Shown here in pieces: positions 17,806 to 27,423 of a stretch of 64,000 bases of DNA. Both the position numbers and the translations under genes were made by a program. The stretch is from CAUJIW01 sp963205175 (GTDB lineage: Bacteria; Pseudomonadota; Alphaproteobacteria; Sphingomonadales; Sphingomonadaceae). The notes under the pieces were generated by a model. The model had not been told where the DNA came from. It was given only the letters and a program-made list of their open reading frames with translations, and did not search any database. Location: the NCBI GenBank assembly GCA_041060555.1, contig JBEUDS010000003.1; one strand, 5' to 3'. Each line of letters opens with the position of its first letter. The stretch's first letter is position 1.

Positions 17806-20628
17806 ATGTCGCGCCTCAAGATCGTCACCCGCAACAGCCTGCTGGCCGCCGTCGCGGTCACGGCGACCGCCGTCACCATCCCGCTGGCGTCGCCCGCCCG
17901 GGCGGATGCGTCGACCTCGGCCGCCGGCGCCCTGTCCAAGGCGCAGACCCATTACAATCGAGGCGATTATCGAGCCGCGATGATCGAGCTGAAGAACGCG
18001 CTCAGGGCCAACCCGAAGAACGCCCAGGCGCGCGTGCTGCAGGCGCAGGTTTATCTGCGCATGCAGCAGGGCATCGCCGCCCAGACGGAAGTGGAAGCCG
18101 CCCGCCGTGCCGGTGTGTCCAAGGACAATACCCGTCACCTGATGGCCGAGGCCATGGTGTTGCAGCGCCGCTTCAATGACGCGCTGGAGGAAACCCGCGC
18201 TGGCACCGTGCCTGCCACCCATGCCGCCGAGGCCGCCCGTGTGCGCGGCCTGGCCTACCTCGGCTTGCGGCAAATGGACAAGGCCCGGGAGGAGCTGACC
18301 AAGTCAGACCAGCTCAATCCGCGCAACGTCCAGACCAAGCTCGACCTGTCGCGCTACTATGGCGCCAACCGTGACCGGGCGAACGCCGAACTGAACGTCG
18401 ATCGTGCGTTGCAGCTTGACCCGCGCAACGTCAAGGCGCTGGTGATGAAGGGCGACATCGTTCGCGCGACCCAGGGGCTGGAAAAGGCGCTGCCGCTGTT
18501 CAGCCAGGCCTTGCAGATCGACCCGCGCAGTCTTGAGGCGCTGCTGGAGCGTGCCGCGACCTATACCGACCTGCGGCGTGACAAGGAGGCGATGGATGAC
18601 CTCAAGCGGGTGCAGGCGCTGGTGCCGGATCATCCGCTGTCATTCTATCTCCAGGCGGTGATGCAGACCCGTGCCCGCAAGTTCCAGGAAGCCCTGGCGC
18701 TGATGGGCCGCACCAAGGGGCTGCTCAACAATTATCCGCCGGCGATGCTGCTGCAGGGCGTCATCGCCTATGAGACCAACAATTTGCAGCAGGCACAGAC
18801 GTTCCTGTCGAAGCTGCTGGAAGTTGCACCCGGGCATGATCTGGCCCGGCGTCTCTATGGTGCCACCCTGCTGCGCAACGGCGACCCCGATGGCGCGCTG
18901 AAGGCGCTCAGGCCGCTGCTCGACAGAGGTGCCAAGGATTCCCGGTTGCTGGCACTGGTGGCCTCGGCTCATGCCCGCAAAGGGGACTTCGACGAGTCGG
19001 AGAAATTCCTGCAGCAGGCCGTCGCCGCCGAACCGGACCAGGCTTTGCTGCGTACCCAGCTGGCGATGACGCGCGTGGCCCAGGGCGACACCATGTCTGC
19101 CTCCCGCGATCTTGACGCCGTTCTCAAGGAAGATCCCAAGTCACTTCAGGCGCTGATGATGTCGGCACTGGTGAACATGCGCTCAGGCGATTTCAAGAAG
19201 GGCCTCGCCGCCGCCGAACGGCTGGTGAAGACCTATCCGGATCTCGCCATCGGCTACAACATGCGCGGCGCCGCCTACCTCGGGCAGAGCAAGTACAAGG
19301 AGGCGGAAGCCAACTTCCGCACCGCCATCCAGAAGAAGCCAAGCTATCACGAGGCACGGCGCAATCTGGCTCAGCTGCTGGCGGCGCAGGGCAAGTATGA
19401 GGAGGCCAAGCGCGAGTTGCAGCGGGCGCTGGAGGCGGACTCCAACAACGTCAAGACGCTGGTGGCGCTGGCCAATCTCTCCGGCATGCAGGGCAAGAGG
19501 AAGGAGAAGGTCGACTGGCTGCGCAAAGCGGTGGCCGCCGCTCCCCAGACCATGGGACCGCGCGCCCAGCTGGTGCAGGCCTACATGGAGACCGGTGACA
19601 CCAAGTCGGCGTTGACCGAGGCCTCGGCACTGGATCGTGACTTCAGCTCCGACCCGCGCGCGGTCGACGTGGTGGGGCGTGCCCAGGCTGCCGCCAAGCA
19701 GTACACGGCCGCCGCCGGAACCTTCGAGCGCCTGACCCGGCTGATGCCGGATTCGGTGGGCGCGCGCGTGCTCTATGCCCGCGCCCTGTCCTCCGACAAC
19801 CGGACCGATGCCGCGCGCCGGGCCTATGTGTCGGCGCTGTCGATCAAGGGTCAGGACACCAGCCAGGTGCTGCTTGACCTGATGGCGCTGGAGGCGCGGG
19901 CCGGCAACTTCGACAAAGCTGTGGGCTACGCCAACCAGCTGAAGAAGGAGTATCCCAAGAAGAACGTCGCCGACGCGACCCTGGGCAACCTCTACATGTC
20001 CGCCAAGCAGTGGGCGAAAGCGGCGCAGTCTTACGAGGCGGCCCGCGCCAGGGGCTTCAACAAGCTGGTGGCGATCAACCTGTCGCAGGCCTATGTCAAC
20101 ATGGGGCAGCCGGCCAAGGGCATCGCGGTGCTGCAGGACTGGCTGAAGCGGCAACCGAAGGATCTGGGCGCCCGGATCGCCATCTCCGACATCCACATGC
20201 GCAACAAGCAATACAAGGAAGCGCTGGCGCAATATACGGCGATGGGACCGGCGGCCAGCAAGAACGCACTGGTGCAGAACAACATCGCCTGGATCTACGG
20301 CGAGATGGGTGACAAGCGCGCGATTCCGACCGCCGAGGCCGCCGCCCGGCTGGCGCCGGATTCACCGGAGATCGCCGATACCCTCGGCTATATGCTGGTG
20401 ACAAAGGGTGGCGACGTGAAACGCGGCCTGCTGCTGTTGCAGAAGGCGGCCGAGAAAATGCCCAACGATCCCAACGTCCGCTATCATCTCGCGCTTGCAT
20501 ACCGGGCGAATGGCCGCCCGCGCGACGCCGCCCGCGAACTGGAAGCTATCCTGAACAAATACAAGAACTTCGATAGCATTGTACAGGCGCGCTCGGTGCT
20601 GCAGGCGATCAAGACCACGGGCCGCTGA
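17806..20628 (+). CDS. prsT: XrtA/PEP-CTERM system TPR-repeat protein PrsT
   Basis: About 940 residues. A signal peptide (RNSLLAAVAVTATA ending SPARA) leads into more than 20 tetratricopeptide repeats that fill the protein. Examples are ALSKAQTHYNRGDYRAAMIE, AEANFRTAIQKKPSYHEARR, and AREYD-like helices ending NPNVRYHLALAYRANGRPRD. It is the large TPR partner always found with prsK and prsR, thought to work in the periplasm in polysaccharide or protein export. ATG at 17806 is preceded by GGAGAG; an ATG at 17767 is less likely because it would place a hydrophilic leader before the signal peptide. It is the last gene of the prs unit, followed by a strong hairpin. Confidence 0.93.
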   Translation: MSRLKIVTRNSLLAAVAVTATAVTIPLASPARADASTSAAGALSKAQTHYNRGDYRAAMIELKNALRANPKNAQARVLQAQVYLRMQQGIAAQTEVEAARRAGVSKDNTRHLMAEAMVLQRRFNDALEETRAGTVPATHAAEAARVRGLAYLGLRQMDKAREELTKSDQLNPRNVQTKLDLSRYYGANRDRANAELNVDRALQLDPRNVKALVMKGDIVRATQGLEKALPLFSQALQIDPRSLEALLERAATYTDLRRDKEAMDDLKRVQALVPDHPLSFYLQAVMQTRARKFQEALALMGRTKGLLNNYPPAMLLQGVIAYETNNLQQAQTFLSKLLEVAPGHDLARRLYGATLLRNGDPDGALKALRPLLDRGAKDSRLLALVASAHARKGDFDESEKFLQQAVAAEPDQALLRTQLAMTRVAQGDTMSASRDLDAVLKEDPKSLQALMMSALVNMRSGDFKKGLAAAERLVKTYPDLAIGYNMRGAAYLGQSKYKEAEANFRTAIQKKPSYHEARRNLAQLLAAQGKYEEAKRELQRALEADSNNVKTLVALANLSGMQGKRKEKVDWLRKAVAAAPQTMGPRAQLVQAYMETGDTKSALTEASALDRDFSSDPRAVDVVGRAQAAAKQYTAAAGTFERLTRLMPDSVGARVLYARALSSDNRTDAARRAYVSALSIKGQDTSQVLLDLMALEARAGNFDKAVGYANQLKKEYPKKNVADATLGNLYMSAKQWAKAAQSYEAARARGFNKLVAINLSQAYVNMGQPAKGIAVLQDWLKRQPKDLGARIAISDIHMRNKQYKEALAQYTAMGPAASKNALVQNNIAWIYGEMGDKRAIPTAEAAARLAPDSPEIADTLGYMLVTKGGDVKRGLLLLQKAAEKMPNDPNVRYHLALAYRANGRPRDAARELEAILNKYKNFDSIVQARSVLQAIKTTGR

Positions 20629-20651
20629 TCCCGCGGACGGCAACTACCCAG

Positions 20652-20678
20652 CATGCCGGACGGCCACTGTCCGGCATG
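20652..20678 (+). terminator. Strong hairpin after prsT
   Basis: CATGCCGGAC (20652-20661) pairs perfectly with GTCCGGCATG (20669-20678) around a 7-base loop. It starts 24 bp after the prsT stop. No T-run follows, so it may be a processing or protective stem rather than a classic intrinsic terminator. The rest of the gap up to the tRNA at 20909 is GC-rich, with no further gene seen. Confidence 0.5.
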
Positions 20679-20908
20679 ATGCCGGGTCTGGTTCCGCGCT
20701 GCCTTTGGCGGCCGGATCCGGGCCCGGTTTGCTGTCGGGCCTTTACTGTCGGGCGACGGAACCGCCACGGCATCCGGAAGCGCCCCGAACACTGCGGTGT
20801 GCGCGGGGCGGCGCCATATAGGCGTCTTGCATGGCGCAAGACGCGTCCGGCAACGTCCGTGGTGCTGCCGCCTTTGATGCTGCTGTCTGGAATTTCGGGG
20901 GGTGTTAC

Positions 20909-20985
20909 TGGTCGGAGCGGCGGGATTCGAACCCACGACCCCCAGACCCCCAGTCTGATGCGCTACCAGGCTGCGCTACGCTCCG
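20909..20985 (-). tRNA. tRNA-Pro (GGG anticodon)
   Basis: The reverse strand gives acceptor CGGAGCG (20979-20985) pairing with CGCTCCG (20913-20919), discriminator A, and encoded CCA (20909-20911). The anticodon arm TCAGA-CTGGGGG-TCTGG has anticodon GGG, and the T arm is GTGGGTTCGAATCCCGC. Length is 77 with CCA. No integrase lies next to it. Confidence 0.96.
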
Positions 20986-21375
20986 ACCACGCAGGCCTTC
21001 TAAGGAGATGGGGGGCATTGTGCAAGCCCCCTGCCGCGTTCGCTCCCAAATCATGCCGCGTCGGCGGCTCATCCTGTTGGTCTCTGTCACGAATCGCCGT
21101 CGCCGCCGCTTGCGCGCACGCGATGCGACCGGTCAACGGTCGCTATGCGCTGCAGCCGCCCGAGCGGGCATGGTTAAGCTTTTGATGTCGCGTCAGAATT
21201 GGTGCCGCCGCCGGGCATTCTCGTGCAAGGCGCCGGAGTGGAATGCGCATGAATCCCTGCATTGCACCATTATTTATCGATATGCGTAAAAATGATGGAC
21301 AGTTCTTCGCATTGATCCTATGTTCCCGCGCAATTCGCTGTGGCAAGGCGTAAAATCAACGTGGGAGGAATATCA
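20986..21375. other. Gap between tRNA-Pro and the TonB receptor gene
   Basis: This 390-bp gap holds no gene I can support. The last 130 bp turn AT-richer (for example ATTATTTATCGATATGCGTAAAAATG at 21268-21293, read in two pieces), as expected for the promoter and leader of the receptor gene. The ribosome site GTGGGAGG lies just before the receptor ATG. I cannot assign promoter boxes with confidence. Confidence 0.4.
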
Positions 21376-23709
21376 ATGGCATCTTCAATGACGTCCGCGG
21401 CTGTGCGTCGGGTCCGCCTGCTCTCCATGCTGGTGGCAGGAGCGTCCGCACTGGCTCTGGTTGTGCCGGCCGCGGTGGCGCAGACAGCCAGTGTCGGTCT
21501 TGAGGAGATTGTCGTCACGGCCCAGAAGCGGGCGGAGAATGTGCAGGAAGTGCCGATCGCGATCTCGGCGGTGACCGGCGAGTTCATCGACTCGCGCGAT
21601 ATCAGTTCGATTGATCGCCTTGGGTCCCTGGCGCCGAACGTCAAGATCGAACGCGCCCCCAGCAGCAAGACGATCTCGCAGATTTCCATTCGCGGCTCGG
21701 TGACCATCAATCCGGCCATCACCTGGGAGCCGGCGGTCGGCCTGTATCTCGATGGCATCTACATCGCCAAGGCGCAGGGTTCGATCTTTGATGTTGCCGA
21801 CCTGGAACGCATCGAGGTGCTGCGTGGGCCGCAAGGCACGCTCTATGGTCGCAACACGCTGGCGGGTGCCGTCAACCTGATCACCAAGAAACCGTCCGGC
21901 GAGCTGGGCGGATCATTCACCGCCACCTACGGCAACTATGATCAGTGGAAGCTCGGGGGATCGCTTGACCTCCCCAGGTTCGGCATCTTCAGCGCCAAGA
22001 TATCGGGCGAGATCAAGAAGCGGGACGGCTTCGTCAAAGTGGTGCCCAACACCGTGCCCAACGTCTTTCTCGCCGGGCCGCCGGCCGTGGATGAGGTCAG
22101 CAACCTCGATGGCAAGAGCGGCCTCGTGCAGCTGCGCGCCGAACCCTCCGACTGGCTGACTGTCGATTACATGTTCGATATCAGTGAGTATGATCAGCAG
22201 CCCGACTATGCGCAGCTGGTTCACATCAATCGCAATGGCGACCCGCGCGACATCTTTGATCCCAACTCGCCCGGCTACCCCTTTGGCGGCCTGTATTTCC
22301 CGCTTGATCTCTATGAGAACAGCAAGCGGCAGACAGTTGCGAGCCTTGATGCCGACCCGCATCGGGAATACTCCAGAACCTGGGGTCATGCCCTGACCAT
22401 CGAGGCCGATCTCGGCAGCGCGGTGCTGAAGTCGATCACCTCGTACCGGGACTTGAAGTGGCAGGATAATCTGGATCTGGACGGCTCGCCGCTGCCGGTG
22501 GCGTTCACGCAACGCTTCACCGATTACGACGCCTTCAGTCAGGAGTTGCAGCTCGCCGGCGACGCCGGTCGCCTGAACTATGTGGTTGGCCTCTACTACT
22601 TCGATGACTCGGCCTATACCAGCAATCCGCAGCGGTTCTTCGCCGGAGGCGCCGTTTACGATTCTCGCTACGGCTCCGACACCACGGCATTTGCCGCCTA
22701 CAGCCAGTTCGATTTCTCGTTGACGGACCAGATCACCTTGACCGGTGGCCTGCGCTATACCCATGAGAAGAAGGATATCGAGCGCTATTTCGCCATTCTC
22801 GCCGATTCGGCCATCGACCCGGAATATCTGCCGCTGACGGTGCTGGATGTTGCCAAGGGAGACGTGCCGGACGCCAAGTACAACACGATGACCCCATCGT
22901 TCGTCGTGCGCTACGAGCCGCACAAGGGGCTGAACGTCTACGCGAAATATGCTCGCGGCTTCAAGTCGGGCGGCTTCAATGGCGAGACCAGCTCCATTGA
23001 CGAACTGCTGCAGCCCTATGATCCGGAAAAGGTCGACTCCTATGAAGTCGGCATGAAGTCGCGTCTGCTCGACGGGCGTCTGCAACTCAACCTTGCGGCG
23101 TTCTGGGATGAGCACAAGGATATCCAGCTGTCGGTGTTCACCGGCCGCAATGCAGCGGAGTCCTTCGTGCTCAATGCCGCCCGGGCACGCATCCGCGGTC
23201 TGGAAATCGAGTCGACCATGAAGCCGAGCGACAACCTGCTGGTCAGCGCCGCCTTCGCCTATCTCGATGCCAAGTACCTGTCCTACATCGATGGCGGGGT
23301 GGACGTCTCCGACAACCGGGCATTCCCGCACACGCCGAAATACACCGCGTCGGTGAGCGCCGACTGGACGGCCTGGCAGGGGGACATGGGCAAACTCAAC
23401 CTCATCGCCGACATGAGCTTCGTCTCGAAATACTACACCTATCCCTATGCCTTGCGGACGGAGGCGGCATCCGACCAGATCGCCAGCAACACCCGGTCGC
23501 AAGGGCGCACGATCGTCGATCTGCGAGCGACATTGAGCGAAATTCCGGTCGGGTCTGCCGAAGCCAAGGTCTCGTTGTGGGTGCGTAATCTGTTCAAGGA
23601 GGACAACCCGCAGAATTTCATCGACTTCGGCCCCAATTTCGGCGGCTTGACGGTTGGCTATTTCCCCGATCCCCGGACCTACGGTCTGACTGTCGGCGTC
23701 AATTTCTGA
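21376..23709 (+). CDS. TonB-dependent outer-membrane receptor
   Basis: 777 residues, in the outer membrane, taking up a bulky substrate with TonB energy. The signal peptide is SMLVAGASALALVVPAAVAQ. The TonB box/plug reads GLEEIVVTAQKRAENVQEVP, then SIRGSV, VGLYLDGIYIAK, and LERIEVLRGPQGTLYGRNTL with AGAVNLITKKP. Beta-strand repeats follow, and the last residue is Phe, as usual for outer-membrane barrels. ATG at 21376 has GGGAGG upstream; an in-frame GTG at 21340 precedes it. The plug type is that of receptors linked to breakdown of aromatic or hydrophobic compounds. The CoA-catabolism genes downstream suggest that kind of substrate, but it is not read from the sequence. Confidence 0.93.
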   Translation: MASSMTSAAVRRVRLLSMLVAGASALALVVPAAVAQTASVGLEEIVVTAQKRAENVQEVPIAISAVTGEFIDSRDISSIDRLGSLAPNVKIERAPSSKTISQISIRGSVTINPAITWEPAVGLYLDGIYIAKAQGSIFDVADLERIEVLRGPQGTLYGRNTLAGAVNLITKKPSGELGGSFTATYGNYDQWKLGGSLDLPRFGIFSAKISGEIKKRDGFVKVVPNTVPNVFLAGPPAVDEVSNLDGKSGLVQLRAEPSDWLTVDYMFDISEYDQQPDYAQLVHINRNGDPRDIFDPNSPGYPFGGLYFPLDLYENSKRQTVASLDADPHREYSRTWGHALTIEADLGSAVLKSITSYRDLKWQDNLDLDGSPLPVAFTQRFTDYDAFSQELQLAGDAGRLNYVVGLYYFDDSAYTSNPQRFFAGGAVYDSRYGSDTTAFAAYSQFDFSLTDQITLTGGLRYTHEKKDIERYFAILADSAIDPEYLPLTVLDVAKGDVPDAKYNTMTPSFVVRYEPHKGLNVYAKYARGFKSGGFNGETSSIDELLQPYDPEKVDSYEVGMKSRLLDGRLQLNLAAFWDEHKDIQLSVFTGRNAAESFVLNAARARIRGLEIESTMKPSDNLLVSAAFAYLDAKYLSYIDGGVDVSDNRAFPHTPKYTASVSADWTAWQGDMGKLNLIADMSFVSKYYTYPYALRTEAASDQIASNTRSQGRTIVDLRATLSEIPVGSAEAKVSLWVRNLFKEDNPQNFIDFGPNFGGLTVGYFPDPRTYGLTVGVNF

Positions 23710-23750
23710 CCTCGTGATTATGCAGGTCGCGACCCGGCCTGCCCGATAGC

Positions 23751-23783
23751 AAACGACGGCCATCTTACGGATGGCCGTCGTTT
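23751..23783 (+). terminator. Intrinsic terminator after the TonB receptor gene
   Basis: AAACGACGGCCATC (23751-23764) pairs perfectly with GATGGCCGTCGTTT (23770-23783) around TTACG. It lies 42 bp after the stop codon. The T-run is only three long. Confidence 0.75.
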
Positions 23784-24009
23784 GTGCGTTGTACGGCCAC
23801 CCGCCGCAAGCTCTTGTGCCCGCTGGCATCTTTGGGGATAGTTGGCGCCTGTTGGCAGGCAATACGACGGCGGCTCGGCTCGACGGGATGGGGTTTTTTC
23901 CTATCATGCTGATGTTATTTGTTATTGTTTTTACTTGGGGGTGGGATGACGGATCGAATGGCGCCACGATGGCGATGCCGCCGCCGGGCATGGTTGGTTG
24001 AGGGCGGCA
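23784..24009. other. Gap with an AT-rich stretch upstream of the kinase pair
   Basis: No gene is supported. Positions 23890-23940 are unusually AT-rich for this window (GGGGTTTTTTCC, TTATTTGTTATTGTTTTTAC). They probably contain the promoter of the downstream phosphotransferase operon. Confidence 0.35.
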
Positions 24010-25014
24010 ATGGCTGACCTGCAGGGAGTTGACATGGCAGTGCTCACCCAGGCGCTGCGCCGGCGCTGGCGGCGCGACGCGATGGTGACGGCCGTGACGG
24101 CGCTGTCGGCTGGCGCTGCCTCGGACACGTTCGCCGTCGATGTCGCCCTGAACGAGGAGTTGCGTTCGCTGATCTTCCAGCGGTCACCCAGTGGTGGCCC
24201 GGTGGAGGGGGCCTTGCCAAAATATGTGCAGGCGCGGTTGCAGCGGCGGGTGCAGGAGCACGGTCTGCCGGTGGCTGAGGTGGTCTGCATTCTCGAACCG
24301 GAGGACCGGCTGGGTCAGGGGTTCCTGATGCAGCGGGTGGCGGGCGAAAGCCTGGCACCAAAATATCTGCGGGACGATACCTTCGCGCCGGCGCGTGCCG
24401 TCATGGCCCAGCAATGTGGTTCCATTCTCGCCCGGCTGCACGCACTGCCGACTGACCTGTTCAAGGACTTGCCGCTCGCCCGCGCGTCAACCACCGACCA
24501 GATCGCGCGGCTGGAGGCCATGTATCGCGGTTTCGATGTCGATCTGCCGGTGTTCGAACTTGCCTTCTCGTGGCTTAAGCGACATGTCCCGCCGCCGGTC
24601 GGCACTGCCCTCGTCCATGGGGATTTCCGCTCCGGCAATTTCCTGGTCCAGCCCGCCGAGGGCATCGTCGCGGTGCTCGACTGGGAACTGGCGCATATCG
24701 GCGACCCGCTGGAGGATCTGGGCTGGCTGTGCGTCAACAGCTGGCGGTTCGGCAACTGGCGGCTGCCGGTGGGCGGCTTCGGCGACCGGGAGGATCTGTA
24801 TGCGGCCTACCAGGCGGCCGGAGGCCATATTGACCGGCCGGCGATGTGGTTCTGGGAAATCTATGGCACGCTGCGCTGGGGATTGAGCTGCCTGCAACTG
24901 GCGCACCAGCACCTTTCCGGCAGTGTGGTGTCGGTGGAGCGTGCGGCGATCGGTCGGCGGGTGTCGGAGACGGAAATCGACCTGCTGCACCTGATCGACA
25001 AGGGTACGATCTGA
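24010..25014 (+). CDS. Phosphotransferase-family (APH/ACAD10-like) kinase, LvaA-like
   Basis: 334 residues with the aminoglycoside-phosphotransferase kinase fold. Seen: ADDRF-type lobe start (GAASDTFAVDVAL), the linker FLMQRVAGESLAPKYL, the catalytic loop LVHGDFRSGNFLV and the metal site VAVLDWELAHIGDPLEDLGW. This is the group related to the ACAD10/11 N-terminal kinase and to LvaA, which phosphorylates 4-hydroxyacyl-CoA. The next gene is a DUF6285 protein 15 bp downstream, the same pairing as lvaA-lvaB (from memory). A role in activating hydroxyacyl-CoA intermediates of the catabolic region is inferred. ATG at 24010 follows GAGGGCGG. Confidence 0.82.
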   Translation: MADLQGVDMAVLTQALRRRWRRDAMVTAVTALSAGAASDTFAVDVALNEELRSLIFQRSPSGGPVEGALPKYVQARLQRRVQEHGLPVAEVVCILEPEDRLGQGFLMQRVAGESLAPKYLRDDTFAPARAVMAQQCGSILARLHALPTDLFKDLPLARASTTDQIARLEAMYRGFDVDLPVFELAFSWLKRHVPPPVGTALVHGDFRSGNFLVQPAEGIVAVLDWELAHIGDPLEDLGWLCVNSWRFGNWRLPVGGFGDREDLYAAYQAAGGHIDRPAMWFWEIYGTLRWGLSCLQLAHQHLSGSVVSVERAAIGRRVSETEIDLLHLIDKGTI

Positions 25015-25029
25015 ACAAGGGCGGAACGC

Positions 25030-25392
25030 ATGGCCATTCCCAACGCGGTTGATCTTGTCCAGGCGGTGCGGCGTTTCCTGGAACAGGAGATCGCCCACGA
25101 CCTCAAGGGGCGCAAGGCCTTTCACGCCAAGGTGGCGGCCAATGCACTGGCCATTGTCGAGCGCGAACTGAGCCACAACCTGCCGCTGATCGAGCGGGAA
25201 GCCTATGGCGCACTGCTCGGTCGTCAGGGCAGCGCCAAGGCGCTGCGCCAGGCGCTGTGCGCGGCGATCCGCGACGGCGCGCTGGACGACCGTTCTCCCG
25301 GAGTGCTCGACGCGCTCAAGGCCGTGACGGTCGCCCGCATGGCGGTCGACAATCCGAAATATTCCACCTTCCTGCGGATGACCAGTCGCTGA
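25030..25392 (+). CDS. DUF6285 small protein, LvaB-like partner
   Basis: 120 residues, helical, with IPNAVDLVQAVRRFLEQEIA, FHAKVAANALAIVEREL and the C-terminal VARMAVDNPKYSTF typical of DUF6285. Members sit next to APH-type kinases and acyl-CoA dehydrogenases. In the levulinate pathway the corresponding small protein is needed for the kinase to work; that parallel is inference. It follows the kinase by 15 bp with a GGGCGGAACGC leader. Confidence 0.8.
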   Translation: MAIPNAVDLVQAVRRFLEQEIAHDLKGRKAFHAKVAANALAIVERELSHNLPLIEREAYGALLGRQGSAKALRQALCAAIRDGALDDRSPGVLDALKAVTVARMAVDNPKYSTFLRMTSR

Positions 25393-25425
25393 ACCTGCTC
25401 GTCTCCCGTCTTGGGACGGCGGCCG

Positions 25426-27423
25426 TCAGGCCGCGGCGTGGGCGACCACGGCATCGGCGAGTCGGCCCACCAGCTCGGTATGGTGGTCGAAACGGGCCTC
25501 ATAGGTGCCGGCACCCTCGGTGAGCGAGCGAAGCTCGATGATGAGGTCGTGCAGCTCCGCTTCCGGCATGTGGGCATCCACCGTGTCCCAGCCCGGCCAG
25601 CCGTCCCGGACGTCAAAGCCGAGAATATGGCCGCGCCGGGTGCTGATGATCTGGTTGGCCTTGGCAGTGTAGACCGACGGCACATGGATGCGCACCAGCT
25701 GGATTGGTTCCAGCAGCACTGGCGCGCACAGGGGCAGGGCTTCGGCGATGGCTTGCCGGCCGACGGTCTGGAAGGCCATGTCGGAAGAGTCCACCGCGTG
25801 GAACTTGCCGTCGGTCAGCGTCACCGCCACGTCGACCACCGGGAAGCCCAGCGGACCGCGCTTCAGCCCCGCCCGCACGCCTTCCTCGACGCTGGGAATG
25901 TACTGGCGCGGGATGGCGCCGCCGGTGATGCGGTCGGTAAAGCTGAAGCCTGTCGGCGCCACCTGCGGCTGAACCTCGATCGTCACGTCGCCGAACTGGC
26001 CGTGACCGCCCGACTGCTTCTTGTGACGGGCGTGGTGAGTGACACCCTTGCGGATGGTCTCGCGATAGGCGACCTGCGGCCGGTGGGTGCGGACGTCGAG
26101 CCCGAAGCGCGATTTCAGCCGCTCCAGCGTCACCGCCAGATGCACCTCGCCCTGGCCTGAGAGCAGCAGTTCGCCGGTCTCCCCGTGATGGACGAACGAC
26201 AGCGACGGATCCTCCTCGGCGAGCTTGGCCAGCGCGCCGGAGAGCTTCACCTCGTCGTTGCGGTTGGCCAGCGACAAGGCGACGGTGAACACCGGTGTCA
26301 ATGGCGCCAGCACCGGCAGGGCAGGGCCGCCCAGGGTTTGTCCGGTCGCCGCCATATCCAGCTTGCCCAACCCCACCAGGTCGCCGGCCCTGGCGCTCGC
26401 CAGCTTTTCGGGTGTCTGGCCGTTGACCTTGAACAGGCCGGCGACGCGCTGGCCATCGAGGGTGTCGCCCTCCTTCAGGGCGCCGCGCAGCAGGCGCGTC
26501 ACGGACAGCTTGCCGCCATGGGGCGTATGAATGGTCTTGAGCACCAGACCCAGCGGTCCATCCTCGGCAGTGACGCCCAGGCGTGCTTGCGACATCTCCA
26601 GTGGCGGCAGTTCATGGCGTAACGCCTTGAGCAGGCGGCGGGTACCTTCGTCGAGCGTCGCGGCCGCCAGAAGCACCGGCGCGATCTTGCCCTGCTGCAC
26701 GTCCAGCGCCAGATCGTGGAACACCTCGTCGTGGCTCGGTGTCAGGTTGTCCAGCAGTTCTTCCAGCAAATGGTCGTCGAAGTCGGCGAGCTGTTCCAGC
26801 ATCGCCATCCGGTCGGAGAGCACCCGTTCGCGCAATACCTCGGGCAGGGGGATGATCTCGGATGGCTGGCCGGGTCGGTAGAGGTGGGCCTGTTCGGCGG
26901 CGAGGTCGACGTAGCCGGTGATATGGCCTTCCTCGCGGATGGGGATGTGGCGCAACACGACGGGCGCGCCCGAGACGCTGGCCAGCGCCTCGACAGCGGC
27001 ACGGATCGAGCCCTGCGCCTTATCGACCTTGTTGAAGACGATGAAACGCGGCAGTCGGAGCTGTTCGATGGCGTGGAGCAGCGGTGCCAGGGTGAAGATG
27101 CGGGCATCGTCGGGTTCGGTGACGATGATGGCGGCATCGACGCCGGGCAGGACGCTCAAGGTTTCCTGCAGGAACTCCACCGAGCCGGGGCAGTCGATGA
27201 ACGCATACCGTTCGCCCATGAACTCGGTGTGGGCGACGTTGAGCTCGACGCCCATCTCGCGGGTGCGCGCTTCCGGGGAGGTGTCACCGAACACCCGCGT
27301 GCCGGGTCGTCGGGTCAGCTGGCCGGTGACAGCGAGGATGCTTTCGAGCAAGCTGGTCTTGCCCGACTGGTAAGGACCCACCAACGCAACGACACGCACT
27401 TCCCCATGACCGAATGATGCCAT
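25426..27423 (-). CDS. Elongation factor G-like GTPase
   Basis: 665 residues with EF-G domain order but diverged. The P-loop is GPYQSGKTSL, the G3 motif DCPG reads FIDCPGSVEF, and G4 is NKVD. The switch I sequence is REMGVELNV rather than the RGITI of true EF-G, and the G1 Lys-Thr is kept. Domain II (TPHGGKLSVTRLLRGALKEG) and domains IV-V (KKQSGGHGQFGDVTIEV, GGAIPRQYIPSVEEGVRAG, GFPVVDVAVTL) are present. This is the FusA-like paralogue group of alphaproteobacteria, role unsettled. ATG at 27423 follows GGGGAGAG; a longer form would start at 27447. It points against its neighbours and seems unrelated to the catabolic genes. Confidence 0.85.
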   Translation of the reverse strand: MASFGHGEVRVVALVGPYQSGKTSLLESILAVTGQLTRRPGTRVFGDTSPEARTREMGVELNVAHTEFMGERYAFIDCPGSVEFLQETLSVLPGVDAAIIVTEPDDARIFTLAPLLHAIEQLRLPRFIVFNKVDKAQGSIRAAVEALASVSGAPVVLRHIPIREEGHITGYVDLAAEQAHLYRPGQPSEIIPLPEVLRERVLSDRMAMLEQLADFDDHLLEELLDNLTPSHDEVFHDLALDVQQGKIAPVLLAAATLDEGTRRLLKALRHELPPLEMSQARLGVTAEDGPLGLVLKTIHTPHGGKLSVTRLLRGALKEGDTLDGQRVAGLFKVNGQTPEKLASARAGDLVGLGKLDMAATGQTLGGPALPVLAPLTPVFTVALSLANRNDEVKLSGALAKLAEEDPSLSFVHHGETGELLLSGQGEVHLAVTLERLKSRFGLDVRTHRPQVAYRETIRKGVTHHARHKKQSGGHGQFGDVTIEVQPQVAPTGFSFTDRITGGAIPRQYIPSVEEGVRAGLKRGPLGFPVVDVAVTLTDGKFHAVDSSDMAFQTVGRQAIAEALPLCAPVLLEPIQLVRIHVPSVYTAKANQIISTRRGHILGFDVRDGWPGWDTVDAHMPEAELHDLIIELRSLTEGAGTYEARFDHHTELVGRLADAVVAHAAA

